Part shown: in pieces, positions 44,106 through 52,900 of the stretch
How positions within the stretch are numbered: the first letter of the stretch is position 1
Layout: each line of letters begins with the position of its first letter
From: Bacillus mycoides
GTDB lineage: Bacteria; Bacillota; Bacilli; Bacillales; Bacillaceae_G
DNA: 64,000 nt
NCBI RefSeq assembly: GCF_018742245.1
Contig: NZ_CP036132.1
Span: forward strand, 3,219,001-3,283,000
Reading direction: 5' to 3'
Translations under genes and position numbers: made by a program
The notes under the pieces: generated by a model
What the model saw: only the letters and a program-made list of their open reading frames with translations
Told to the model about the DNA's origin: nothing
Databases searched by the model: none

Positions 44106-44213
44106 CTGGCGGATTCGCTTACGTTTGAGAAGGGGTTCTCTCCGATTGAGTTTTTGAAGTCGGATGAGCTGCAGGACGTGATTGAGCGGACTGAGAAGAA
44201 GCAGGGATACTAA
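44106..44213 (+). pseudogene. Duplicate 3' fragment of the DUF3900 gene
   Basis: The 36-codon frame LADSLTFEKGFSPIEFLKSD then ELQDVIERTEKKQGY aligns with the end of the DUF3900 protein (ADTLTFEKGFSPIEFLKPDE onwards). The DNA differs at many third positions, so it is an old or foreign copy, not a recent duplication. Nothing of the rest of the gene is visible. Confidence 0.8.
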
Positions 44214-44335
44214 TATGTTTGTGTACTTCAAAGAAACAAGCTATCATTTTATAGATTTAATTTTACCATTCACTACTTTCCTCCCCTCTAAACCCATATA
44301 CATAAGATGCTATATCTATTTGGGAGGTGTAGGGG

Positions 44336-44875
44336 TTGTTCTTAAATCAAAATCCACAGCTTGCTTCTTATGAAATAGGAGATTGGTCATATGGTGACCT
44401 TAATGTTCGTACTTGGGGGGAAGGAGCTTCGCTTAAATTAGGTAAGTTCTGTTCCATAGCCGACCATGTAACAGTCTTTTTAGGTGGCGAACACAGAACA
44501 GATTGGATTAGTACCTATCCATTTAATGTGATAGTTCCCGAGGGTGCGGGGTTTAGCGGTCATCCGAAAACTAAGGGAGATGTAATCATTGGTCATGACG
44601 TTTGGATAGGCAGTGGCGCTATGATTATGTCTGGAGTCAAAGTCGGAAACGGAGCTGTTATTGGCGCAAGAAGCGTTGTAACACGAGATATCCCGCCGTA
44701 TGGAATAGTAGCAGGTAATCCAGCAAAGTTGGTTCGGTATCGTTTCTCACCAGAAGTGATTGAAGAACTTCAACAAATTTCTTGGTGGGACTGGGATATA
44801 TCTACTATCACGGCGTCTTTACATTTTCTTCTTTCAGATAATGTCAGTGAGTTTATTCGAGAATATAAAGAATAA
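44336..44875 (+). CDS. CatB-like O-acetyltransferase (left-handed beta-helix), 179 aa
   Basis: A hexapeptide-repeat acetyltransferase of the xenobiotic/CatB group: [20 protein letters not shown], the catalytic-type histidine in [30 protein letters not shown] and [17 protein letters not shown]. Related enzymes acetylate chloramphenicol or streptogramins, but most chromosomal members act on sugars or unknown compounds, so resistance should not be assumed. The start is TTG 44336 behind GGGAGGTG. A terminator follows at 44902-44938. A truncated relative lies at 49593. Confidence 0.85.
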   Translation: MFLNQNPQLASYEIGDWSYGDLNVRTWGEGASLKLGKFCSIADHVTVFLGGEHRTDWISTYPFNVIVPEGAGFSGHPKTKGDVIIGHDVWIGSGAMIMSGVKVGNGAVIGARSVVTRDIPPYGIVAGNPAKLVRYRFSPEVIEELQQISWWDWDISTITASLHFLLSDNVSEFIREYKE

Positions 44876-44901
44876 TTAACTCACTTAAAAAGTAAATACT
44901 A

Positions 44902-44938
44902 AAAAACTCCTATATCTATAAATGGAATAGGAGTTTTT
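44902..44938 (+). terminator. Terminator of the CatB-like gene
   Basis: AAAAACTCCTAT / ATAGGAGTTTTT, 12-bp stem with a 13-base loop. Confidence 0.8.
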
Positions 44939-44998
44939 ACATTTCTCACTAATAAATTCTCCTCATAACAAGTACTAGCCTTAGCTACCTTAATACAT

Positions 44999-45853
44999 TT
45001 ACGTTACCTTTCCCTCTTCCTGCACCTTCTCCATCTCAGCCAAATACCTAATCTGCCTTTCTGCCTTTCTCACCGCAGTAGGAAAGTGTTTTTTCAAAAG
45101 TTCTACTGCAGATTCACTTATATAATATCTTTCCGTTATACTTTCCCACGTGTCACTACTTTCAAATGCACTCCATACAAAAGGACGCTCTGTATTTTTT
45201 CTCAGTTCTTTAAACACCCATTTTCGCATCCTTTTTTTCGCTTTTTCTGTTAGTTTTCCGTTCTTTACAAGTTCAAGCTCACCATGTCTCTTGTATCGCT
45301 TGTTAATATCTCTCTCGCCACATACTTTCAGAAAGATATTTGCTGTATTCTCAGCATCTGCGAAAGCACGATGTTGCCTACCTTCCCATGTTAAACCGAG
45401 CTGCTCCACTGCAAATTGTAAACTTGGTGTATGCTCAAATAATTCTTCATATGCCTGGAAAACAAATTTTTGCACATCAAATCTGCTCTCTTTGTCCATA
45501 CATGGGCATTCTACACCGTGTAATGTACAATCATGAGAAAGAAAATGATAATCTTCTTTTCCCCATGAAATAAATATAGAATCTTCTCCAATGAACTGAA
45601 TAAATTTCTCTATAATTTGAGGGAATTTCTCCGCACCAATTAAATCTTTCTTTGTAATTCCAGTTAATTTTGTTGTATGACGAGTTAATGGGGCACTTGG
45701 TTTTACTAACTCTGAAAATTCTCCAATAACCTTCATTGTACTCACATCTATTTTTATAGCTCCAATATCAACTATTTCTGACGGATCTTCTGATTTATAC
45801 GGCCTAAAATTCCTTTCAATATCAAACACAATAAAATGTGTAGCGTTTTTCAA
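44999..45853 (-). CDS. DEDDh 3'-5' exonuclease (KapD/RNase T type), 284 aa
   Basis: The exonuclease fold shows D11 and E13 in FIVFDIERN, the HTTKLTGITKKDL segment, an aspartate in the SHDC region and the DEDDh motif HRAFADAENTANIF near residue 165. The C-terminal 100 residues are helical and basic. Related B. subtilis KapD inhibits the KinA pathway to sporulation, but the length here (284 versus about 205) and the C-terminal extension differ. The start at 45853 follows AGAAAGAGG. It is monocistronic. Confidence 0.82.
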   Translation of the reverse strand: MKNATHFIVFDIERNFRPYKSEDPSEIVDIGAIKIDVSTMKVIGEFSELVKPSAPLTRHTTKLTGITKKDLIGAEKFPQIIEKFIQFIGEDSIFISWGKEDYHFLSHDCTLHGVECPCMDKESRFDVQKFVFQAYEELFEHTPSLQFAVEQLGLTWEGRQHRAFADAENTANIFLKVCGERDINKRYKRHGELELVKNGKLTEKAKKRMRKWVFKELRKNTERPFVWSAFESSDTWESITERYYISESAVELLKKHFPTAVRKAERQIRYLAEMEKVQEEGKVT

Positions 45854-45942
45854 TTTGTATACCTCTTTCTAATTCCTATTAATATGAAAAGCCTACTTAA
45901 CAGCTTCACTTTATTTTCAGTATCTATTTATACATGCAGTTT

Positions 45943-45978
45943 ATACATTTAATACATTTAATACATTTAATACATTTA
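45943..45978. repeat. Tandem repeat, four perfect copies of ATACATTTA
   Basis: Four head-to-tail copies of the 9-bp unit ATACATTTA occupy 45943-45978, upstream of the exonuclease gene. Such short tandem repeats vary in copy number between strains. Confidence 0.9.
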
Positions 45979-46046
45979 AATATAAATCGAAAATTCAGTC
46001 TTATTATTACATGTAAATAGGAGGACCTTCAATAAAAACGCAAAAA

Positions 46047-46070
46047 AAAAGAAGGGCAAGCCCTTCTTTT
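46047..46070. terminator. Terminator of the cold-shock gene
   Basis: AAAAGAAGGGC / GCCCTTCTTTT with a very short loop, just past the csp stop codon at 46078. Confidence 0.8.
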
Positions 46071-46077
46071 TTCATAA

Positions 46078-46278
46078 TTACTTCTTGTTTACGTTTGTAG
46101 CTTGAGGTCCACGGTTACCTTGTTCTACTTCGAAAGTAACTTCTTGACCTTCTTCTAAAGATTTGAAGCCGTCGCCTTGGATAGCTGAGAAATGAACGAA
46201 TACGTCTTCTCCGCCTTCAACCTCGATGAAACCGAAACCTTTTTCTGCGTTAAACCATTTTACTTTACCGTTTTGCAT
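46078..46278 (-). CDS. Cold-shock protein, 66 aa
   Basis: A single OB-fold RNA/DNA chaperone that melts mRNA structure. RNP1 KGFGFI is at residues 13-18 and RNP2 VFVHF at 26-30, within the normal 66-residue length. TAGGAGGA precedes ATG 46278. The leader is short and does not show the long cold-box UTR known from E. coli cspA. It is monocistronic. The B. cereus group has several csp paralogues and I cannot say which this is. Confidence 0.93.
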   Translation of the reverse strand: MQNGKVKWFNAEKGFGFIEVEGGEDVFVHFSAIQGDGFKSLEEGQEVTFEVEQGNRGPQATNVNKK

Positions 46279-46351
46279 TTAAAAAATCCTCCTACAATGT
46301 ACCTATATGTACATATTCATTTTCAACCACTTTACAATAATACCTCATATA

Positions 46352-46412
46352 TTAAAAAACTGCAACCCCCGAGGAGATTTAACATTGCTATCCTCCTCGG
46401 AAGTTACAGCTC
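46352..46412 (-). terminator. Terminator of the flavodoxin operon
   Basis: On the minus strand, CTGTAACTTCCGAGGAG pairs with CTCCTCGGGGGTTGCAG (one G-U pair and a 2-base internal loop), followed by TTTTTT. It lies 84 bp past the last gene (46496). Confidence 0.75.
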
Positions 46413-46495
46413 ATTTAAATCTCTATATTATTAAAAGTAAAATGGTTTAAAGTAACTATATCATATCAATATAATAAAAGTAAAGTTTTTTTTAG

Positions 46496-47395
46496 CTATA
46501 CAGCTTTTTTCTTCCACTGCATCGCTTTTAATTCACCTGATCCAGCTACAACATAGCCTTCTTTTTCATTAACAATGCGCCAGCCATGCCCTTTAACCGA
46601 ATCACATACTGTAACAATTCCTTCTTCAAGAAGCACACGGCAAACAGTGCTAATTCCCGCTTTATTTTGCGTTGACGTTGTATATAACACATGCTGATCT
46701 ACACTTAAGTCTAAATAGCTACTAGCTTTTTGTTCACTTTGACATGTATGCCAAAATATTTTATCACTTTCGATGCTCTCATCTATTTTGCAAAAAGAAA
46801 TATTCCCGCTAATTCCCCTGCACGATCCACTTGCCGCTACTAAATAGGAATTATGTATAGTCAACGCAGAAATCATCTGATTCATCGCTATTTTAATCCT
46901 TTTTAATTTACGTGTCTCTAAATCAAAAAGCCAAACACCACCATATTTAGTATGTATTTTCGTACCGATAAATAAGTAATGTTTATATAAAAATAATGAT
47001 CGAATGGATGGTGCCTCACTACCGTAATTAAGAAATGGCTGAATAGTCTCCCATGTGGAACCAAAATTATTAGAATGATACAGTGTTTTATCTCCATGAG
47101 CAATTACTGTTCCATTCTCATTACTACATACATTCCAGCTCGTTGCTTTCGTTGGAAAGCGCTGGATCGTCCACGTTTCTCCACCATTCATACTACGAAT
47201 AAAAACTCCTTCGTCTCCTACTCCATAAACTACGTTACCTTCACTATGTAAATCTCGAATTCGTTTTTGGAAACCAGTTAAAGCCTGTTTCCATTCTCCA
47301 TCTTTTTCAATGAATAAACCATTATATGTAGTAGCTAACAAAAGCTTTCCATCTCTTAACTTTGTAATAGCAGTTGCACTTAACATTGTTTCCAC
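46496..47395 (-). CDS. BNR/YCF48-like beta-propeller protein (YkuO-like), 299 aa
   Basis: Repeated propeller motifs, FIRSMNGGETWTIQRFPTK and LYHSNNFGSTWETIQPF, are Asp-box/BNR-like. No signal peptide. It lies 16 bp after a flavodoxin gene under a Fur box. In B. subtilis the Fur-regulated ykuNOP operon has a gene of unknown function (ykuO) in this place, so this is probably its counterpart. I chose GTG 47395 behind GGGAG; an ATG three codons later is also possible. Substrate or partner is unknown; a role with flavodoxin under iron limitation is inferred. Confidence 0.7.
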   Translation of the reverse strand: METMLSATAITKLRDGKLLLATTYNGLFIEKDGEWKQALTGFQKRIRDLHSEGNVVYGVGDEGVFIRSMNGGETWTIQRFPTKATSWNVCSNENGTVIAHGDKTLYHSNNFGSTWETIQPFLNYGSEAPSIRSLFLYKHYLFIGTKIHTKYGGVWLFDLETRKLKRIKIAMNQMISALTIHNSYLVAASGSCRGISGNISFCKIDESIESDKIFWHTCQSEQKASSYLDLSVDQHVLYTTSTQNKAGISTVCRVLLEEGIVTVCDSVKGHGWRIVNEKEGYVVAGSGELKAMQWKKKAV

Positions 47396-47411
47396 GTTGA
47401 CACTCCCATTC

Positions 47412-47855
47412 CTAGAACTTCTCGGCAAAAGCAATTGCAAAATCACTGCATTTTTCAACGTCTTCTTTGTCTTCTGGAGCTAATTCAATTTTCAATCCTT
47501 CTTGTACAAGTTCTGCCCCGCATTTTACAAGACGTTCTTCAAATATCGTTACCGCTTCACAAAACAGTTCATACGCCGTATCACCTGATCCAAAAACAGC
47601 CACTTTTTTACCCGTTAAATCTATATTTTCTAACTCATCATGGAAATCTTCCGCTTCAAATGGTAATTCACCATCACCCCACGTATAAGATCCTAAAATG
47701 ATTCCATCATAAGCTAATAATTCTTCAGCATCCATACCTTCCATCTCTTGCAATACTACTTCATGATCAAAGGCATCTAAACTTACTTTAATTAAATCAG
47801 CAATACTCTCTGTATTCCCTGACATACTTGCATACGCTATTAAAATTTTCGCCAC
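47412..47855 (-). CDS. Flavodoxin (YkuN/YkuP type), 147 aa
   Basis: A small FMN electron carrier that replaces ferredoxin when iron is short. The FMN phosphate loop is SMSGNTE at residues 10-16; GSYTWGDGELPFEAEDFHDE and FGSGDTAYELFCEA give the other FMN-contact loops. Length is typical of short-chain flavodoxins. A Fur box and sigma-A promoter overlap upstream (47881-47923). AAAAGGGGGATG precedes the start. First gene of a two-gene operon with the propeller protein. Confidence 0.92.
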   Translation of the reverse strand: MAKILIAYASMSGNTESIADLIKVSLDAFDHEVVLQEMEGMDAEELLAYDGIILGSYTWGDGELPFEAEDFHDELENIDLTGKKVAVFGSGDTAYELFCEAVTIFEERLVKCGAELVQEGLKIELAPEDKEDVEKCSDFAIAFAEKF

Positions 47856-47880
47856 TTTGACATCCCCCTTTTACAATAAA

Positions 47881-47916
47881 TGATTCTCATTCTCATTATA
47901 TTAATAATGAGAATCA
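47881..47916. promoter_or_regulatory. Fur box region of the flavodoxin operon
   Basis: TGATTCTCATTCTCA followed by TTATATTAATAATGAGAATCA-type sequence forms a long dyad (TGATTCTCATTA ... TAATGAGAATCA) resembling overlapping 7-1-7 Fur sites. It covers the -10 region of the promoter at 47895-47923, as expected for iron-dependent repression. Confidence 0.75.
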
Positions 47917-47923
47917 ATTTCAA
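47895..47923 (-). promoter_or_regulatory. Sigma-A promoter of the flavodoxin operon
   Basis: On the minus strand, -35 TTGAAA (47918-47923), 17-bp spacer and -10 TATAAT (47895-47900). Confidence 0.75.
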
Positions 47924-47953
47924 TTATATTTTTTGTTATTTTATTTAATTCCA

Positions 47954-47997
47954 TAAAAAAAGAACAGATGACTATACAATCATCCGTTCTTTTTTAT
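47954..47997 (-). terminator. Terminator of the acetate transporter gene
   Basis: AAAAGAACAGATGA / TCATCCGTTCTTTT with one mismatch and T runs, next to the stop codon at 47997. Confidence 0.75.
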
Positions 47998-48617
47998 TAC
48001 TTTTTAAAAATACCAAATGGTTTTCCAACTGGTAATACAACTTTTTCGAAGTGTGTATTTAACACAGCTGCTGCTGAACCATAGAAAGATAATAATGAAA
48101 TACATAGTTCAGAATACGCTGCTAAATTATGCATTGCATGTGGCATAACACCTAAAGTACTTAATGAAAGACCGATAAATAAGAAATCAATAAGGACGAA
48201 AATCATAAATAATACTTTGTGTGTTTCCATTGCACCAATTGTCATAAAGATCGTAAAAATCAAGTATCCGATAAAGGCTACACCAAGCTGTTTTGAATCT
48301 GCAGTTTGGGCTAATTTTTCGCCAAATACTCCAAGTTGAATTAACCAAGTCATTCCAACACCTAACCAAAATAGGCCGTACGCACCAAATGCTGTTGTAC
48401 CGAACGTATTGTTATGCTTTGCATCGTGAATGCATGCAAAGATTTGTGCAAACCCTCCTAAAAAGATTGCCCATGGTAATACAAGTGAAACGCCATCTGT
48501 TAAGCCTAATTTTTGAGATGATGCTACAAGTGTTACCATCGCTAATCCAAAGAGACCGATTCCAGATGGATCTGCTGTTGTCATTTTCACATGATGTGTA
48601 GTAGTTTGATTGCTCAT
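47997..48617 (-). CDS. Acetate uptake transporter of the GPR1/FUN34/YaaH (SatP) family, 206 aa
   Basis: Six membrane helices with the family pattern: DPSGIGLFGLAMVTLVASSQ (variant of the NPxPLGL motif), PWAIFLGGFAQIFACIHDAK, then FGAYGLFWLGVGMTWL. The members carry acetate and similar monocarboxylates. Asp and Ser replace the usual Asn and Ala in the NPAP-like segment, which may affect specificity. AGGAGG precedes ATG 48617. It is monocistronic. Confidence 0.88.
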   Translation of the reverse strand: MSNQTTTHHVKMTTADPSGIGLFGLAMVTLVASSQKLGLTDGVSLVLPWAIFLGGFAQIFACIHDAKHNNTFGTTAFGAYGLFWLGVGMTWLIQLGVFGEKLAQTADSKQLGVAFIGYLIFTIFMTIGAMETHKVLFMIFVLIDFLFIGLSLSTLGVMPHAMHNLAAYSELCISLLSFYGSAAAVLNTHFEKVVLPVGKPFGIFKK

Positions 48618-48703
48618 ATAAACCTCCTGATTATAAACATACTCGAATACAATACTTAAATCAGAAGGCTATGTCAATGGTTTTTTTTGTATGTTGTCAG
48701 ACC

Positions 48704-49099
48704 TTATTCCCTATAATAATTGAATACATTTTTTGCCACATCATACGGTTTTATATTTACATTTAGCAACTCATTTATCGGCATCCATAAAGGTATATAA
48801 CTCCCTCTACCTTTCAACTCGAACTCATCGCCTTTACCACTTCCGAAAACTCCACCTGTAGTATGGGCATTATAATAATACTCCGTACCTTTATACTCCA
48901 CCATTACAATCAAATGCTCCACTTGTATATGTACCCCTAATTCTTCATAAACCTCTCGCTTCTTTGCTTCTTCAGGTGTTTCTCCTTCTTCAATTCCCCC
49001 GCCTGGAAAAACAAAATACACCTCACCTTCTCGAACACGTTTTATAAGAGCGATTTTACCGTCCTGTACAATAATAGCTGCACCGCGATTTCTTCTCAC
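48704..49099 (-). CDS. Nudix hydrolase, 131 aa
   Basis: The Nudix box is exact at residues 34-56 (GGIEEGETPEEAKKREVYEE then LGV), with the metal-binding REVYEE core. The enzyme hydrolyses a nucleoside diphosphate linked to some moiety; the substrate is unknown. Its start overlaps the stop codon of the ASCH-domain gene by four bases (ATGA), so the two are translationally coupled. Confidence 0.9.
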   Translation of the reverse strand: MRRNRGAAIIVQDGKIALIKRVREGEVYFVFPGGGIEEGETPEEAKKREVYEELGVHIQVEHLIVMVEYKGTEYYYNAHTTGGVFGSGKGDEFELKGRGSYIPLWMPINELLNVNIKPYDVAKNVFNYYRE

Positions 49100-49437
49100 T
49101 TTATTACCTCAACACCAATCGCAACTGTTCCCCATTCTTTTTCTTGTTCTTTCGTATAGATTTTGTATGTACTTTCTAACATTTCCTCTAAGCTAACATT
49201 TTCACGGTCAAATAATTTTTTATCAATTTGTTCGTACATTTCCTTAAAACTCTCGTATCGCTTTACCTCTGTTACCTTTACAATAATTGTTTCTGCCGTC
49301 ATAAGGTTGGTAAATACAATTTCATCACCATGTTTTATTTGTTGACGCTTTTTATCATACAATCTAACTTCAAATACTTTTTTACCCGAATAAATAGATT
49401 GAAAAGGCTCATTATATAGTCCCATTTTATGTCTCAT
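49096..49437 (-). CDS. ASCH-domain RNA-binding-like protein, 113 aa
   Basis: The ASCH fold shows MGLYNEPFQSIYSGKKVFEV, RLYDKKRQQIKHGDEIVFTN and VKVTEVKRYESFKEMY, in the right order. ASCH proteins resemble PUA domains and bind RNA or act on modified nucleosides. I chose ATG 49437 behind GGGAGTGG; a GTG three codons upstream lacks spacing. It is translationally coupled to the Nudix gene, so a shared role in nucleotide or RNA-modification turnover is possible. Confidence 0.82.
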   Translation of the reverse strand: MRHKMGLYNEPFQSIYSGKKVFEVRLYDKKRQQIKHGDEIVFTNLMTAETIIVKVTEVKRYESFKEMYEQIDKKLFDRENVSLEEMLESTYKIYTKEQEKEWGTVAIGVEVIK

Positions 49438-49592
49438 ATTTCCCACTCCCTGTCGTTAGTTTAACATGAAGAAGTTATTATACTATTTTCTTCCTTCACA
49501 AGAACTTGTATATTTTTGTTTCATACAGGAATATTCATCTTCCTTCCCCCTTCCATATCCATTACTTACTTGAGAAAGAATGCCAAATAATC

Positions 49593-49748
49593 ATGTTATG
49601 TTTAAATCAAAAACCTGAATACGCCCAATATGATATTGATGATTATACTTATAGCAAAGTAGGCTCTACTATTTTTTCGTGGAATGATGAAACGAAATTA
49701 AAAATAGGTAAATTTTATTCATTATCTACTGTCCAACAAGATCAATGA
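49593..49748 (+). pseudogene. Truncated CatB-like acetyltransferase
   Basis: The frame reads MLCLNQKPEYAQYDIDDYTY and continues SKVGSTIFSWNDETKLKIGKFYSL, the N-terminal start of a CatB-like acetyltransferase such as the gene at 44336 ([20 protein letters not shown]). It breaks off after about 50 residues, 41 bp before a bcr1-like repeat, and nothing of the beta-helix follows. Confidence 0.75.
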
Positions 49749-49789
49749 TTTTTTGATCCTCCCGAAAAAGAATCTTCATGAACAATAAA

Positions 49790-49934
49790 GTGAAACTTTA
49801 ATCAGCGTGGTCCATCCCCCACTGATTATTAGCTCACACCAATTTGGCTTTTACGGACAGCCCGACTCCCACCTAACTTCTTTTCTTTACAGCCGCATTT
49901 TTGGGTGGAAATCTTACTGCCCGTAAATAGTGAG
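49790..49934 (-). repeat. bcr1-like dispersed repeat, copy 2 (145 bp)
   Basis: An inverse-oriented copy of the unit at 36464-36613, flanked by ATAAA (the complement of TTTAT) at 49785-49789 and 49935-49939. The shared segments include GTGAAACTTTAATCAG, CATCCCCCACTGATTATTAG and CTCCCACCTAACTTCTTTTC. Length and flanks agree with copy 1 to within a few bases. Confidence 0.8.
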
Positions 49935-49942
49935 ATAAACAT

Positions 49943-49982
49943 AAAAAGAGCATCCTACTCTTTCTTGCAAGATGCTCTTTTT
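49943..49982 (-). terminator. Terminator of the DUF11 giant gene
   Basis: AAAAAGAGCATC (49943-49954) and GATGCTCTTTTT (49971-49982), 12-bp stem, just past the stop codon at 49987. Confidence 0.8.
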
Positions 49983-49986
49983 GTAT

Positions 49987-52900
49987 TTATTTTTTATTTA
50001 TCCGAAAGTGATTACATGGAGAACATTTAAAAGGAATTTTTTCTAAACAATTAAAGTTAGTTGCGCAAATTTGTTCTAGTGTTGGAACAAATGGAATAAC
50101 AACCATGTTACTCTCTATTATTTGTGTAACAGGTGGTAATACTGTACCTATTTGATATTCAAAACGAATATTTGCTGTATTAATATAATTACCTGAACCA
50201 ATTGGTGCTTGCTCGACTGCTACTTGAAATGAAACTGTGCGTGCTTCACCAGGATTTAAATTACCTATAATAAATCCTATTGCAGGGCTTACATTTGGCA
50301 CTGTCGCACCATCGACCACAACACTTCCAGGGACAAATCGAACACTACTATCTAGCATATCTTGAAAACGAATATTTTGTATTGTTGTATCCCCCGTATT
50401 TGTAATAACGGTCGTAAACGTAATGACATCTCCTATCGTTGCCGTTTGAAGATCTGCCCTTTTTACAACTGTCGTCGAGACGTTCGGCGTAATAAATGGG
50501 ATAACAACTGTGTTGCTATCACCTTCAACTAATACTGGCGGCTGATTCGGATTTACAGTTGCAAGCCCATTTGCTGTAGCAGTATTTGTAACTAAGTTAT
50601 TTATTTGCCCTCCTGTTATTACAACTTGGAAATTAATAATCGCTGCATCATTTGGCTGAAAATCTCCTAACAGGATACCAGTATTCGGATTCGCAAATGG
50701 AAAAGGCACATCGTTTACTGTTACCGTCCCATTTATAAACAAAGTATTAGGATCAATAATATCTTTTAAAACAACATTTGTTACAGGAACTGTACTATCA
50801 TTTATAACGGCAATTCCATACGTGACAACATCTCCTACCATTGCTACTTCAAAATCTGCTCCTTTTGCAACAAATAATATTGCAGTATTTACCGTTACAA
50901 TAACTGTATTACTCGTGTCCATCACTGTAATTGGCGGCTCTCCTGGTACTAAAATATATTCTGCCAATGCCCCAGCAACGTTCACTACTGTACCACCATC
51001 TGGAAAACTTGTAATCGTAGCTTCATATGTTACAATCGCCGTTTCACCAACTGGAATGTCTAAAATCGTAAATCCAACCTGTGGATTCACTCCCGGACGC
51101 GCTACTCCATTTACCGTTACACTATTTGGTACAAAAACAGCTTCCGGAGATAAAACATCGATAAATTGAACATTCCTTGCATCGGCCGTGCCAATATTTA
51201 ATATGCGAACACTGTACGTTACCGTTTCTCCTACTCCAACAATTGAATTATCTACTTCTTTTAGCATATCTAAGCTGCCTCGATTTACCGGCGTTACTGT
51301 CGTATTACTTGAATTCGTAATTGTAAACGGCGGTTCTCCTGGAATCAATTCGAAATCACCAGTTACTCTCGCTGTATTCATAATACTACTAGAAGGAGGG
51401 ACTGTAATAACATTTACTTCAAATGTTATTACTATGCTATCTCCTACTGCAAGATCAGGTAATGAAAAGCCTACAAAAGGATCTAAACCTACTTGTGGAA
51501 TCCCATTTATCTGTACACTTCCTGGAACGAATTCTAAACTAGGTGATGGAACATCAATAAACTGAACATTTATCGCTGTTACCGTTCCCGTATTTATAAC
51601 TTGCACACTATAAGTTAACGTATCTCCTAATCGCGTCGCTTCTTTATTTACAGTTTTTATAACACTGAATCTACCTCTATTTACCCTTGTTATTGTCGTA
51701 TTACTCGGCTCTGTTACTACAACTGGTGGTTCTCCTGGTACTAAAGTAAAGCTTCCAGTTATATTTGCAACGTTCGTAATTGTTCCTGATGACGGGATGG
51801 TTGTAACTGTCGCTTGAAACGTCACTATAGTCGTATTGCCAACAAGTATATCACCCATTCCAAACCCAGTAATCGGATTCAAACCAGGTTGCGGAGTTCC
51901 ATTTACCGTTACACTATTTGGTACAAATGACGCTCCCGCTGAAATCGTATCAATAAACTGAACATTGTTAGCTGTTACTGTTCCTGTATTCGTTATTTGC
52001 ACTGTATACGTTAATACATCTCCAACTAAGGTAGCGGCTCTATTGGCTTGTTTAATAACATTAAAGCGTCCTCTATTTACAGTTGTGAGCGTTGTGTTAC
52101 TTGGCTGATTTACTACAACTGGTGGTTCTCCTGGTACTAATATAAAACTTCCCGTAGCATTTGCCGTATTTGCAATTGTTCCGTTTGACGGAACACTAAC
52201 AACCGTTACTTGGAATGTTACTTCTACACTTTCACCTGGATTTATATCTGGAAGCGGGAATCCATTATTAGGATTGAATCCAGGTTGTAACACACCACCT
52301 ATCGTTACACTGTTCAGTACGAATGTTATAGAGGATGGTAATACATCACTATATTGAACATTCGTCGCTGGCACTGTTCCCGTATTTTGAACTACTGTTG
52401 TATATGTGATTGTATCGCCTACTGCAACAATCGGTTGACTTACTGATTTTAAAACATTCAAACCAGATTCATTTATTTTCGTTAATGTCGTGTTACTTGT
52501 CGTCGTCTCAGTAATAGGCGGTTCTGTTTCACTTACCGCAAACGTAGCCGTAACGTCCACAAAGTTAACAACTGTACCACCTTCTGGTATGCTCGTTACC
52601 ATCTCCTGATATGTGACAAGTACAAAATCACCTACAGGTATATCTGGAACTGTAAAACCGATGAAAGGATCTAATCCCGGTTCTGGTACTCCATTTATGC
52701 TCACACTTCCCGGGACAAATGTTACACCAGAAGAAGTAGTATCGATAAATTGAACATTTGTCGCTGCCACTGTTCCAAAATTAAAGATCAATACATCATA
52801 CGTTAAAATTTCTCCTACAGTCGCTACTTCTTTATCTACTAGTTTTAATGGGAAAATAGACGCTATATTAATTGTCGTAACGACTAAATTTGTTAATATC

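Noticed and set aside
44336..44875. Chloramphenicol or streptogramin resistance call for the CatB-like enzyme
   Set aside because: Fold similarity only; chromosomal members of this family often act on other substrates.
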